From Deltaproteobacteria bacterium (GTDB lineage: Bacteria; Desulfobacterota; Binatia; UTPRO1): a stretch of 64,000 nt of DNA. The number at the start of each line of letters is the position of its first letter. Positions within the stretch are counted from its first letter, which is position 1. Under the pieces are notes generated by a model. That model made no database searches, had not been told where the DNA came from, and saw only the letters and a program-made list of their open reading frames with translations. The translations under genes and the position numbers were made by a program. Where the stretch lies: positions 1 through 64,000 of the forward strand of contig JADYZW010000008.1 in assembly GCA_020852955.1 (NCBI GenBank). Reading direction: 5' to 3'. This document shows, piece after piece, positions 7,556-16,610 of the stretch.

Positions 7556-8635
7556 TCACGCCGACTCGCTGGTCAGGCCGTGCAGCGCGTGGCAGGCGTC
7601 GCCGAGCACGATGCGATAGGCGCGCGGCACCGACGCGGCGAGCGCGTCGAGGTTGTGGACCGTGGTGATGCGCCGCACGACCTCGCCGAGCGTGCGCTCC
7701 GCCGCCGTGCGCGCGGCGCGCTCCGCGTCCGCCGGCACGTAGATGCCCCAGCGCTCGGCGTACCGCAGGTTCTCGATCGAGTGCCCCAGGAACTGGAGCT
7801 TCGCGGCGTCGGCGTTCAACTGCTGCGCCGGGCTCGCGAGCGCCTGGTCGATCAACGCCACCTCGGCGGCGAGCCGGAAGTAGGTCGCCCGCGTGAGGTC
7901 CCGGACGCGCGGGCGCAGATTCTTCGCCTCGTACCCGTGTCGGAGCGCGTCGTAGAGGCCGTAGAGCACGTGGCTGCCGTTGCAGGCATAGGTCTGGAGC
8001 GTGCTCCGGCCGTAGGCCTTCGCGCCGCGCATCGCCGCGACGGTGTCGGCATACCCGACCTCCGCCGCCTGCGCCGCAGTCTCGACGAGCGCCGCCACCG
8101 TGAACGTCTGGCCGTCGGCGTTCGTGAAGCGGTCGCCCGACGGCGGCATCGCCTTGGTGAAGACGCTGAGCGTCCACGACAGCTCCGGGCCCGCGATCGT
8201 CGGCGTGAAGAGCGCCCGCGCGCCGACGAGGAGGTCGTCGACGCCGATCGGACCGCCCGTGGCGGCGAAGCGCCGCGCGGGCGGCACCCCGATCGCGTCG
8301 ATGATCTCGAGGAAGTGGTTCGGGTGCGCCTCGACGTTGATCGGGAAGCCCGCGTACGAGCGCCCGCCCTTCGGCGTCCGGGTCGCGTAGCGCGCGACCA
8401 CGGCGTCGAGGATCGAAGCGCCGGCGTTCTTCGCGTCGGGTCCGAGCGCGAGGACCACGTGCATCAGCACCCACGGGTCGTCGCTCACGAGCGCGCGCTG
8501 GGTGACGAGGCCGCGGAGCGCCTCGATCGTCTCGAGCGTGGCGGCGCCCGCCGCCCGCGCCGCGCGCGGACGCGCGGTCGCGAGCGCCGCGGCGCCGGCG
8601 GCGAGGCCGAGGAATCGTCGTCGGGTCCATGCCAT
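7556..8635 (-). CDS. Tat-exported protein of unknown function
   Basis: 359 residues. The N-terminus MAWTRRRFLGLAAGAAALA is a clear twin-arginine signal (T-R-R-R-F-L), with Ala-rich cleavage near residue 29. The mature part is soluble, helical, with segments such as FPINVEAHPNHFLEI, TLQTYACNGSHVLYG and FLGHSIENLRYAERWG; His residues in HPNHF, GSHV and GHSIE are possible ligands. I do not recognise the family. Tat export implies folding, and often cofactor loading, in the cytoplasm before export to the periplasm. It sits between glycosyltransferase genes, 15 bp downstream of one and 9 bp upstream of another, so it is co-transcribed and may act on the glycan in the periplasm. Confidence 0.75.
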   Translation of the reverse strand: MAWTRRRFLGLAAGAAALATARPRAARAAGAATLETIEALRGLVTQRALVSDDPWVLMHVVLALGPDAKNAGASILDAVVARYATRTPKGGRSYAGFPINVEAHPNHFLEIIDAIGVPPARRFAATGGPIGVDDLLVGARALFTPTIAGPELSWTLSVFTKAMPPSGDRFTNADGQTFTVAALVETAAQAAEVGYADTVAAMRGAKAYGRSTLQTYACNGSHVLYGLYDALRHGYEAKNLRPRVRDLTRATYFRLAAEVALIDQALASPAQQLNADAAKLQFLGHSIENLRYAERWGIYVPADAERAARTAAERTLGEVVRRITTVHNLDALAASVPRAYRIVLGDACHALHGLTSESA

Positions 8636-8650
8636 GGTCGGCGGATTCTC

Positions 8651-9781
8651 TCAGCCTTCGCGGGGCTCGGGAAGGCGGGCGTCGAGCGCCTCGATCCGGC
8701 CCTGGAGCTCGTCGATGAAATCGCCGAGACCTTCCGCACCGTCGACGATGGCGGCGCCGAAGACGCGCGCCAGATCGTGCGCGCGGACGGCGCGACGCTG
8801 GGCCTCCCAGTAGGCGCGGCCGAAGGCGCTCGGACGGAACGGCTCGCGGAAGAGCGGCAGGACGTCCCGGTCGGGTCGCCGCCGCCGCGCCTGCACCGCG
8901 GCGCGGGCGGTTCGCAAGGCCGGAAGCCGCCGGTCGAAGGCGCGCTCGGCTTCCCCGAACGCTCCCGTCTCGGACGCGGGCGCGAGGCGCCCGCGCGCCG
9001 CGAGGAGCGCACGCGCCGCCGGCAGCACCAGGTCGAGGTTCGCGTCGTCGTAGTTCTTGAAGCACGACGCGAGCGCGTTCCGCTCGAGGAGGAAGCGCCA
9101 GCGTCCCGGATCCATGCCGGAGCCGCGGTGGCGGTGGTAGGCGACCGCCGCCGGCACGTAGAGCACGCGCTCCCCGAGCACCCAGAGACGCCATCCCAGG
9201 TCGACGTCTTCGAAGTAGGCGAAGTACTCCTGGTCGAAGCCGCCGGCGGCGAGGAAGCGGGCGCGATCCACCGCGAGCGCGCCGCCGCACCCGAAGAGCG
9301 CGGGCTCCGGCGGGGCCGCCGGGTCCGCCACGTACGGACGCCCCCAGCCGCGGTGGCTGCCGTGACCGTGGAAGTTCATCGCCGCGCCCCCGAAATCGAC
9401 GCGCCCGCCGTCCCAGTCGAGCAGGCAGCTCCCCGCCGCCGCGGCGCCGCCGGCGCGGAGCGCCTCGACGAGCCGGACGAGCCACGTCGGCGCCACCCGG
9501 CAGTCGTTGTTGAGGAACGCCACGACGTCGCCGGAGGCCGCGGCGGCCGCGTCGTTCGCGCCCGCCGCGAAGCCGCGGTTCTCGTCGTGCGCGACGACGC
9601 GGACCGTCGGCCACTCGCGCGCGAGCCACGCGGTCGAGCCGTCGGACGACCCGTTGTCGACGACGACGCACTCGAGATCCATGCCCGGGTGTTCGAGCGC
9701 GAACACCGACGGCAGACAGGCCTCGAGGTGATGGCGACCGTTCCAGTTGACGATCGCGACCGTGGCGACGCCCGCGCTCAC
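8651..9781 (-). CDS. Glycosyltransferase family 2
   Basis: 376 residues. VATVAIVNWNGRHHL (5-19), CVVVDNGSSDGS (38-49), NRGFAAGANDAA (68-79), NND at 91-93 and the acceptor motif YFAYFEDVDLGWRLW define a WbbL-like GT2 enzyme. The last 130 residues form a charged helical extension (RLAPASETG..., FIDELQGRIEALD) that looks able to coil; this is longer than in the sister enzymes and may mediate partner binding. Start is GTG at 9781, overlapping the upstream TGA as GTGA. Probably acts with the other three family 2 enzymes of the operon on one lipid-linked repeat unit. Confidence 0.87.
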   Translation of the reverse strand: MSAGVATVAIVNWNGRHHLEACLPSVFALEHPGMDLECVVVDNGSSDGSTAWLAREWPTVRVVAHDENRGFAAGANDAAAAASGDVVAFLNNDCRVAPTWLVRLVEALRAGGAAAAGSCLLDWDGGRVDFGGAAMNFHGHGSHRGWGRPYVADPAAPPEPALFGCGGALAVDRARFLAAGGFDQEYFAYFEDVDLGWRLWVLGERVLYVPAAVAYHRHRGSGMDPGRWRFLLERNALASCFKNYDDANLDLVLPAARALLAARGRLAPASETGAFGEAERAFDRRLPALRTARAAVQARRRRPDRDVLPLFREPFRPSAFGRAYWEAQRRAVRAHDLARVFGAAIVDGAEGLGDFIDELQGRIEALDARLPEPREG

Positions 9782-11856
9782 GTCGACTCGTTCCCGGCGA
9801 GCCGGCGGCCGATCCGCCGCAGCCCGTGGTAGGCGCGGTAGATCGGATGCGCCCGCACGCGCGCCGCCAGGCGCGCGTCCTCGACGGCCGCAGCGGAGAG
9901 CGTCGGAGCGGCGACGACCGCTGGCGCGGGCTCGACGCGCGCCGCCGGCGCCGGCGCGCCCGGCGGCGGCCCGGCCGCGAGGGTCAGGATCTCCGAGAGC
10001 GCGCGCGCGTCGCGCAGGCGACGGGCGGCGGCGTCCGCGTCCCCGTCGGCGGCGGCGAGCCGCCGCACGTCACGACACCAATCGGTCGCGCCCGCGAGAT
10101 CGATCACGAGGACATGGCGATACGCCGGCGCGCACCGATCGGCCACGTGGCCGTTGTAGCGCGCCTGGCCGCGCGCGTAGCGTTCGCCGAGGACCGGCTC
10201 GGCGAGGAGCAGGTTCGCCGCCTGCATGAGGCTCCAGTACGGCAGATAGCCGTTCGGCAACGTGACGAGGCTCGCCCCGGCGTCCTCGAAGTACGCGATG
10301 GTCGCCGAGAGATCGGGATGGCCGTGCGTCAGATGCTCGCGGAGGAACTCGTGCAGGTAGCCGTGGCGGGCCTCGACGAGCGCGAACAGCGCCGCGTCGG
10401 CGTCGCGCACGCCCGGCGTCGCGAACGGCGCCCCGAGCACGATGAAGCGCCGCGAGACGCGGCGCAGCTCGTCGAGGAGCCGCGTCCTCTCGTCCGGCGG
10501 CACATGCTCGAGCACGTCCTGGCAGAGCACGAGATCGAAGCTCGCGTCCGCGAACGGCAGCGGCGGCTCCGCCACCGCGCGGTGATCCGGATGGTCCGCG
10601 ACCCGGACGTCGACGGCGCACGTCGCGTCGTCGGGAAAGAAGTCGGCGAGGGTCGCGAAGTGACCGCGTGCGCCCCCCATCACGCCGCCGACGTCCAGCA
10701 CGCGCCGGGGCGAGGCGCCGAGCCGCACCGCTGCGGCGCGCGCGTGGTCGTAGCGCTGGTACATGTCGAAGGGCAGCCGGGCGAGGAGCTCGCCGCGCGT
10801 AACGGGCTCGGCCACGACCTCGAGGCGCCGGACGAGCAGCGGCGAGGCCGCCTGCAGGCGGAGCCCGTGGCCGCCCGCGGGCAGCGGTACGCTCGGCAGC
10901 TCGACGAGGCCCGGCGCTTCACCGAGCGGCGCGCGGCCGATCTCCTGATCACCGATCTGCGCCACGAGGTCGCCGGGGCGCTCGGCGCACGCCTCGATCC
11001 GGACGGTGACGCGGCACGGCGCGCGCCCCGTGATCAGGAGATAGCAGAGGCCGTCCGCCGCACCGCTCCACTGGGCGTCGGGCGCATCGAGCTGCGGCGC
11101 GGCCGTGAACCCCGTCCGCACCCGGAGCGCGACCCGCGCCGCCTCCGGACCCGCGACCGTCCCGAGCCCGGGCGCCGTGCCGAATCCCTCCGGACGCAGC
11201 TCGCCGGCAGGCGCGAGCGCCGACGCCGCCGACCGCACGGCCGCGACCTCGAGATTGTAGGGCGCCTGGAAGAAGCGGAAGTCCACCGTGAACCCGAGTG
11301 CGAGCAACCGGTCGACCCAGTAGGACGGCGGACGCTCCGAGTAGTGCGTCTCCTCGTGGCCGCCGAAATACAGGGGATCGGGCGTTGCGCCGATGAGCAC
11401 CCCGCCCGGCTTCAGCACGCGCGCGATCTCGGCGAGCGCCGGCTCGGGCTCGTGCAGGTGTTCGAGCACGTCGAACGCGCTCACCACGTCGAAGGCGCCG
11501 TCCCCGAACGGCAGCCGGCCCGCGAGCCCGCGCAGCACGCGCCCCGCGGCGGCGGGCGCCTCGCGGAGCGCGCGCGACAGCGCGTAGGCGCTCACGTCGA
11601 CGCCGACCGCCACGAAGCCGCCCGCGCGGGCCTCGGCGACGAGGTAGCCGTAGGCGCATCCGAGGTCGAGCCAGCGTGCCCCGGACGCGCACCGCGCCGC
11701 CAGGTGCGCCACCCAGTGGCGCCAGCTCGCGTGGTCGCTCTCGTAGCCGGCCGACGGGTAGCCGCTGTTGACGCCGTGGTAGTAGCCCTCGTCGTAGAGG
11801 GCTCCGAGCGCGCGCGCGTCCAGGTCGGGCGCGGACGACATGATGCGCGCGCTCAT
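9778..11856 (-). CDS. Two-domain SAM-dependent methyltransferase
   Basis: About 692 residues. An N-terminal class I methyltransferase has motif I ARWLDLGCAYGYLVAEA and DVVSAFDVLEHLHEPEPAL. A middle part of roughly 150 residues (PCRVTVRIEACAERPGDLV, LPAGGHGLRLQAASPLLVR) looks like an all-beta module. A second methyltransferase follows with RVLDVGGVMGGARGHFA and FDLVLCQDVLEHVPPDE. The Pro/Ala-rich C-terminus ends in a basic helix. It probably methylates a sugar, possibly capping the polymer and setting chain length; this is inference. Two starts are possible, ATG 11856 or ATG 11841; the first, 14 bp after the previous stop, is used. Neither has an obvious ribosome site. Confidence 0.78.
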   Translation of the reverse strand: MSARIMSSAPDLDARALGALYDEGYYHGVNSGYPSAGYESDHASWRHWVAHLAARCASGARWLDLGCAYGYLVAEARAGGFVAVGVDVSAYALSRALREAPAAAGRVLRGLAGRLPFGDGAFDVVSAFDVLEHLHEPEPALAEIARVLKPGGVLIGATPDPLYFGGHEETHYSERPPSYWVDRLLALGFTVDFRFFQAPYNLEVAAVRSAASALAPAGELRPEGFGTAPGLGTVAGPEAARVALRVRTGFTAAPQLDAPDAQWSGAADGLCYLLITGRAPCRVTVRIEACAERPGDLVAQIGDQEIGRAPLGEAPGLVELPSVPLPAGGHGLRLQAASPLLVRRLEVVAEPVTRGELLARLPFDMYQRYDHARAAAVRLGASPRRVLDVGGVMGGARGHFATLADFFPDDATCAVDVRVADHPDHRAVAEPPLPFADASFDLVLCQDVLEHVPPDERTRLLDELRRVSRRFIVLGAPFATPGVRDADAALFALVEARHGYLHEFLREHLTHGHPDLSATIAYFEDAGASLVTLPNGYLPYWSLMQAANLLLAEPVLGERYARGQARYNGHVADRCAPAYRHVLVIDLAGATDWCRDVRRLAAADGDADAAARRLRDARALSEILTLAAGPPPGAPAPAARVEPAPAVVAAPTLSAAAVEDARLAARVRAHPIYRAYHGLRRIGRRLAGNEST

Positions 11857-11870
11857 AGCACGGCGCAAAA

Positions 11871-13730
11871 TCACGGCGCAATTTTGCCGGCGTCGCACGC
11901 CGGATCGGGACGCTCGTAGAGATCGAGCTCGCCCGCCGCGTCGTGCGCGGCCTCGATGACGACGCGCGCGCGCCGCGGACCGGCGGCGAGGCAGAGCGTG
12001 CTCGCCGCCGCCGTGGCGCCGCTCCGTCCGGCGTCGTCCCGTACCGTCACGGCGCCTCCTCCGACCGACGCGACGACCCGGACGCCCCCGGCGGGAACGT
12101 CGACCTCGCACGTCACCCGGCGCGGCAGGGACGCCGGACGCGCGGGGGTGCCGTTGCCGTAGCGGCGCGGTGCGGGCACGACGCGGATCGGCACCGCCAC
12201 GAACGCGCCGCCGTCGTCGCGGCACGACCCGTACGCGATCGCGGGCCGGTAGCGCGCCACGCGCAGGGGACCGACGTCGACGAGTTCGAAGCGCGGCGAC
12301 GCGGCGGCGGGCGCACCGCGATCGTCGCGATACCACAGGGCGGCGTGTCGCGGCGCCCCGGCCTCCCCGACCGCCGCCGGCGCGCGCGCGAGCCAGAAGC
12401 CGTTGTCGCCCGTCGCGTCGTCGAAGGCCGGTCCGTGGACGCTCGCCCAGCGCGCCGGGAAGGTCGCCCCGCCGTCGGCGAGCAGCGCCGCGAGGTCGCG
12501 CTTCACCCCGACGGTGAGCAACCGCCCCGGCACGGCGGCGTCGCGACTGCCGACGCCGTCGAGGGTGAGCCCGGCCGGCGCCAGCGCGATGTACCCGTAG
12601 CGGGCGGTCGTCGCGAGCCAGCAGGCGTCCCATCCGCCGAGGAGCGTCGCCGCCGCGACGAGGACGACCGCCGCCGCGCGTCCGGGCTTCGAGCGCGCAT
12701 CGCCCGCGGCCAGCAAGCCGGCCGCGAGCGCCGCGATCGGCAGGAGCGCGTCGAGGTAGTAATACCAGGCCTCGCCGGGGAGCAGGACGACCATGCCGAG
12801 CTGGCACGCGGCGACGGCGGCCAGCGCCGCGGCCGGTCGATCACCGCGGTGCCCCCGGAGGACGGCGCGCCCGAGGCCGAGCCCTGCCGCCGTCGCGACG
12901 AGCGCGGCGAGGCCGCGCGCGACGAGCGGTGCCGGGATGGGCGCGTCCGGCCATTGCCAGAACGCCTCGGGCACGCGCCATTCCAGGCTCCATGCCGCCG
13001 CGAGCCGCGGGAGCACGTCGGGCAGCGGACCGCGGCCCGGCAGGGTCGCGAGGCCGGCGTCGCGCCCGGCGTTCGCCAGCGCGGCGTACGCCGCAGGAAA
13101 TCCGGTCGCGATCGCGCCCGCCAGGCCCGCCGCGATCGCGGCGCGCCTCGGTCGGCGCGCGAGCACGACCCCGGCCGCGGCCACGATCCACGCCGCCATC
13201 GCGAGGTGAAGCTGCACGGCGAGCCCGAGCGCCGCCCCGAGGAGCCCCAGGCGCCCCGGCGTCGCGGGCCCCGCGAGGAGCGCGAGGAGTGTGATCGCGG
13301 CCGCCGGCAGCGCCGCGGGCGCCCAGGCGACGCGCCCGTCGATCACCGCGACCGGCGCCGTCGCGAGCACGGCAAGCGCCACCAGGGCCGCGCGCCCCCC
13401 CCACCAGCGACGTGCGCAGAGCCAGGTCGCGACCAGCGTCGCGACGCCGAGGCCAGCCGCAAAGCGATACGCCGCGAGGGGATCCTCGCTCGCGAGATGC
13501 GGCAGGGCCCAGACGTAGTGATAGAGCGCGCCGAGGCTCGTCACCCGGCGCATGGTCGGCCCGACGATCGGGAAATCCCTGCCGTACGCGACGTCGAGCG
13601 CCGTCTGGACGTCGCGCGCCTGGTCGACCCCAAACCAGCCGAGATCGAGACGCCAGCAGCGAAGCGCGGCGCCGAGCGCCATGAGCGCGGCGACGAGCGC
13701 GAGCTCCCCGCGCGGCGACCGTGGCCTCAC
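11871..13730 (-). CDS. ArnT/PMT-like membrane glycosyltransferase (GT-C fold)
   Basis: 619 residues, about ten hydrophobic segments in the first 400 residues, then a soluble domain. The first loop has DLGWFGVDQARD with Asp36 and Asp40, the position of the catalytic acids of GT-C enzymes that use polyprenyl-phosphate sugars outside the inner membrane. The C-terminal 200 residues (VPIRVVPAPRRYG, VDVPAGGVRVVASVGGG, RARVVIEAAHD) look like a beta-sandwich in the periplasm. The gene starts with GTG at 13730, overlapping the upstream TGA (GTGA); the frame continues upstream only as shadow. It likely decorates the glycan, or a lipid or protein, on the periplasmic side. Confidence 0.75.
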   Translation of the reverse strand: MRPRSPRGELALVAALMALGAALRCWRLDLGWFGVDQARDVQTALDVAYGRDFPIVGPTMRRVTSLGALYHYVWALPHLASEDPLAAYRFAAGLGVATLVATWLCARRWWGGRAALVALAVLATAPVAVIDGRVAWAPAALPAAAITLLALLAGPATPGRLGLLGAALGLAVQLHLAMAAWIVAAAGVVLARRPRRAAIAAGLAGAIATGFPAAYAALANAGRDAGLATLPGRGPLPDVLPRLAAAWSLEWRVPEAFWQWPDAPIPAPLVARGLAALVATAAGLGLGRAVLRGHRGDRPAAALAAVAACQLGMVVLLPGEAWYYYLDALLPIAALAAGLLAAGDARSKPGRAAAVVLVAAATLLGGWDACWLATTARYGYIALAPAGLTLDGVGSRDAAVPGRLLTVGVKRDLAALLADGGATFPARWASVHGPAFDDATGDNGFWLARAPAAVGEAGAPRHAALWYRDDRGAPAAASPRFELVDVGPLRVARYRPAIAYGSCRDDGGAFVAVPIRVVPAPRRYGNGTPARPASLPRRVTCEVDVPAGGVRVVASVGGGAVTVRDDAGRSGATAAASTLCLAAGPRRARVVIEAAHDAAGELDLYERPDPACDAGKIAP

Positions 13731-16555
13731 GCCGCCTCGCGCTCGACGTGCAGCCGCACCCCGATCCGGCGGTACGGGACGAGGAGCGCCGCCGCGAGCA
13801 CCGAGAGCACGGCGCCGGCGAGCCACGACGTCGGTCGGTACCGGAACGTCACGAGGTGCCGTCCCGCCGGCACCAGCACGCCGCGCAGCACCCCGTCCAC
13901 GGTATGCACGGTCGCAGCGCGACCGTCGACGGCCGCGCGCCAGCCGGGATACGCGAGGTCGGCGAGCACGAGGAGCGCCGGCGCGGAGCCGGCGGTCGCG
14001 ACGGTCACCGACCCGGGCGTATCGCGCTCGATCGCCGTGTCGGCGCCGGCATCGGCGCCCGGCGTGACGTCGGAGCCGGCGTCGGACGCGGCGCGCGCCG
14101 CGAGGGCCGCGGTCAGCACCGCCGCCTCGGTCTTCGGCACGAGCGCGGTCGTGCGGAAGTCGAAGCCGTCGCCGAGCCGTCCGAGCGCCGCCTCCTCGCT
14201 CGCCGTCGGCTCGACCCGCCGGACCCGGAATGCCCGCGGCAGCGCGTTCGTGTTCTCGTAGACGACGGCGCCGACCACCGGATCGCGAAACGCCTCGCGC
14301 AGCGCCCCGGCCTCGATCGCGTGCCGGGTGCCGCGCTCCGCGGCGAGGCGCGCCTCGGCCGCGGCGCCCGGTCCAAAACCGAGGTCACCGAGGGACACCA
14401 CCGCCGGCGCGCCGTCGACGCTCGCGGCCGTCACCCGCACCCGCACGCGCCGCGGCGCGCCGGCACGCGCGAGGGCGATGCGCTCCTCCTGCCACACCTC
14501 GCCGACCTCGAGGCGCCGCGGCGCGCTCGACGCGTCCGACGCGACGCCGTCGACGGCCGTGCGCAGCTCGACGGCTCGGGCCTCGCCGCGCACGAGCGCG
14601 CCGAATGCGAGCTCGCCCGCCTCGGAGACCGCGGTCACGTCGAGGGTGAACGGCGTCGGCAAGGTGAACGCGAAGCGCTCCTCGCCAGCCGCGGCGATCG
14701 GCCCGATCGCGAGGGGGCCGCCGACCGTGGCGAGGCGCGTCATACCCGCGAGCAGGCGCGCGGTGCGCTCGCGACCGACCTGGCGCCGTACGCGCGCCGC
14801 GACGTCGTCGACCGCGAGCGGCCGGCGCGTCACGATCCAGCGCACGCCGACGAGATCGGCGGCGGGCGCCGTCGCCGCGAGCGGCACGTCGGGATCGACG
14901 GTGAAGTGGATCACGCGGTCGCAGAAGCTGAGCAGGCGAGTGAAGAAGGCGTAGGAGGCCCCGGGGGTCAGCACGTCGATCGCGCGAACGTCCGCGAGAC
15001 CGGCCGCCGCCGACGTGAGCGGAACGGCGAGATCCGCGTCGGCGACGATGCGTCCCGCCGGCGCGCCGTGGAGGAACGCGACGTACGGAGGCGCGCGGTA
15101 CGGGTCGAGCCGCGGCGGATGACGATGCGGCGCCGCCGCCCAGAGCTCGACGAGCGCGATCGCGGCGACCACCCAGGCGACGAGCCCGTGACCCGCGCGC
15201 CCGGTCCACCAGAGCCCGATGGCGACCCCGAGCGCCAGCGAGAGCATCCCCGGAAGCGCCAGCGCCGCCGGATACGTGGGCACGGGCGCGAGTCGCACGG
15301 CCGCTCCGACCAGGGCGGCGAGCGCGAGCCCGGCGGCGACGATCGCGCGGCGCGCCGTGCGCTCCTCGCATCGCCCCGCGAGGAGCGCGTCGAATCCGAT
15401 CGCGGCCGCGACCGAGAGCGCGAAGACGACCGTGAACGTGTACTTCACGAAGAGGATGCCGCGGAGCACCGGAAGGTGCGCGGCGAGGTCGCCGAAGGCG
15501 CCGACGTTTCGCGCCAGCAGGATGGTCGCCCAGGCGACGCAGCCGAGGGCGGCGTGGCGCATCGGCGCGGCGCGGGCCACGACCCCGAGCGTCGCGAGCA
15601 TGACCGCCGCGCCGCCGAGCGACGGCGTGAGCAGCCCCTCGGCGAACGCCCGGCCGGGCGCCACGAAGAGCGCCGGCGTCGCCAGGCTCGCGAGCGATGA
15701 CCACGGCACGACGAAGCTCGCGAGCTGCGAGCGGCCTCCGAGCGTGAGCCCGGACGCGCGCGCCATCGACTCGAGCGCCGGCACGAGCAGGAACCCCGCG
15801 AGGCCGCCAGCGAGCACGAGCCCACCCGCCGTCGACGCGAGCGTCGCGGCCCCCCGTCCGCCGCGCCGCCGCGCCGCGCGCACGAGCGCCCACGCCGCCG
15901 TGAACGCGAAGCAGAGCAAGCTCGCCTGCAGCTTGCCGCCGAGCACCGCACCCGCGGCGGCAAGCGCGAGCAGCGTCCAGCCGCCGGCGCGGCCCGCCCG
16001 GCCACGCTCGAAGCCGAGCAGCATGAGCGGCAGGAACAACTCGGTCGAGAGCGGATGGTGCGCGATCCACGCCAGCGGGTACCCGCCGTAGGCGACGAGC
16101 GCGGCGCCGAGACATGCGGCGGCCGGAGCCAGACGGATCTCACGCAGGAAGGCCCAGGTAGCGCAGGCGAGGAGGAGGAGCCGCGCCAGGTAGAAGAGAT
16201 CGGCATGGCCGGGAGACGGCCAGAGGTTCAGCGGCAACTGCAGCGGATTCCCGGCGCCGGAGTTCAGGTTCGCGGCGAGCGGACCCCCGAGGCCGCTCCC
16301 CGGGCTCCAGAGCGGAAGCTCGCCGTCGGCGAACGCCGCGCGTGCGAGATACGGGCTCGGCTCGTCGACCCACGCGGCGCCCTCGGCATCGAGGAGATGC
16401 GGGGGCGGCGGGGGATCGGGAGCGTCAAGCGGGCCTCGCGGCGTCAGCCCGGCCGTCGAGGACGCGGCCGAGAGCGAGCGCCCGTCGAAGACGACGTCGG
16501 CGAAGAAGGCACCGTGCAGCACCAGGAACACGAGCAACGCCGGCGCGACCGACAC
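13727..16555 (-). CDS. YfhO-like multi-spanning membrane protein
   Basis: 942 residues. The N-terminal 450 hold about twelve membrane segments and the loop ANLNSGAGNPLQLPLNLWPS typical of YfhO-like GT-C proteins. A long extracytoplasmic part follows, ending with LVLADLAYPGWRAAVDGR and VPAGRHLVTFRYRP, which is the signature 'YpGW.a.vDG....' module of this family, and a last membrane helix before the C-terminus. YfhO homologues are implicated in glycosylation of teichoic acids or cell-surface polymers; here the target is unknown. GTG start with GGGAGG 12 nt upstream. It directly precedes the ArnT-like gene (GTGA overlap), suggesting the two work on the same surface. Confidence 0.8.
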   Translation of the reverse strand: MSVAPALLVFLVLHGAFFADVVFDGRSLSAASSTAGLTPRGPLDAPDPPPPPHLLDAEGAAWVDEPSPYLARAAFADGELPLWSPGSGLGGPLAANLNSGAGNPLQLPLNLWPSPGHADLFYLARLLLLACATWAFLREIRLAPAAACLGAALVAYGGYPLAWIAHHPLSTELFLPLMLLGFERGRAGRAGGWTLLALAAAGAVLGGKLQASLLCFAFTAAWALVRAARRRGGRGAATLASTAGGLVLAGGLAGFLLVPALESMARASGLTLGGRSQLASFVVPWSSLASLATPALFVAPGRAFAEGLLTPSLGGAAVMLATLGVVARAAPMRHAALGCVAWATILLARNVGAFGDLAAHLPVLRGILFVKYTFTVVFALSVAAAIGFDALLAGRCEERTARRAIVAAGLALAALVGAAVRLAPVPTYPAALALPGMLSLALGVAIGLWWTGRAGHGLVAWVVAAIALVELWAAAPHRHPPRLDPYRAPPYVAFLHGAPAGRIVADADLAVPLTSAAAGLADVRAIDVLTPGASYAFFTRLLSFCDRVIHFTVDPDVPLAATAPAADLVGVRWIVTRRPLAVDDVAARVRRQVGRERTARLLAGMTRLATVGGPLAIGPIAAAGEERFAFTLPTPFTLDVTAVSEAGELAFGALVRGEARAVELRTAVDGVASDASSAPRRLEVGEVWQEERIALARAGAPRRVRVRVTAASVDGAPAVVSLGDLGFGPGAAAEARLAAERGTRHAIEAGALREAFRDPVVGAVVYENTNALPRAFRVRRVEPTASEEAALGRLGDGFDFRTTALVPKTEAAVLTAALAARAASDAGSDVTPGADAGADTAIERDTPGSVTVATAGSAPALLVLADLAYPGWRAAVDGRAATVHTVDGVLRGVLVPAGRHLVTFRYRPTSWLAGAVLSVLAAALLVPYRRIGVRLHVEREAA

Positions 16556-16610
16556 GGACTTAGGGGCCCTCCCGAGACACCGAGGCGCGGCCGCGGCCGC
16601 GCGGCGGTCT

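Noticed and set aside
6857..9832. Very long open frame on the plus strand (about 990 codons) opposite the glycosyltransferase genes
   Set aside because: In very GC-rich DNA stops are rare in the antisense frames. This frame has Arg/Ala/His-biased composition, no domain pattern, and lies opposite convincing genes.
11943..14261. Long plus-strand frame opposite the ArnT-like and YfhO-like genes
   Set aside because: Arg/Pro-rich shadow of real coding sequence with clear membrane segments on the other strand.
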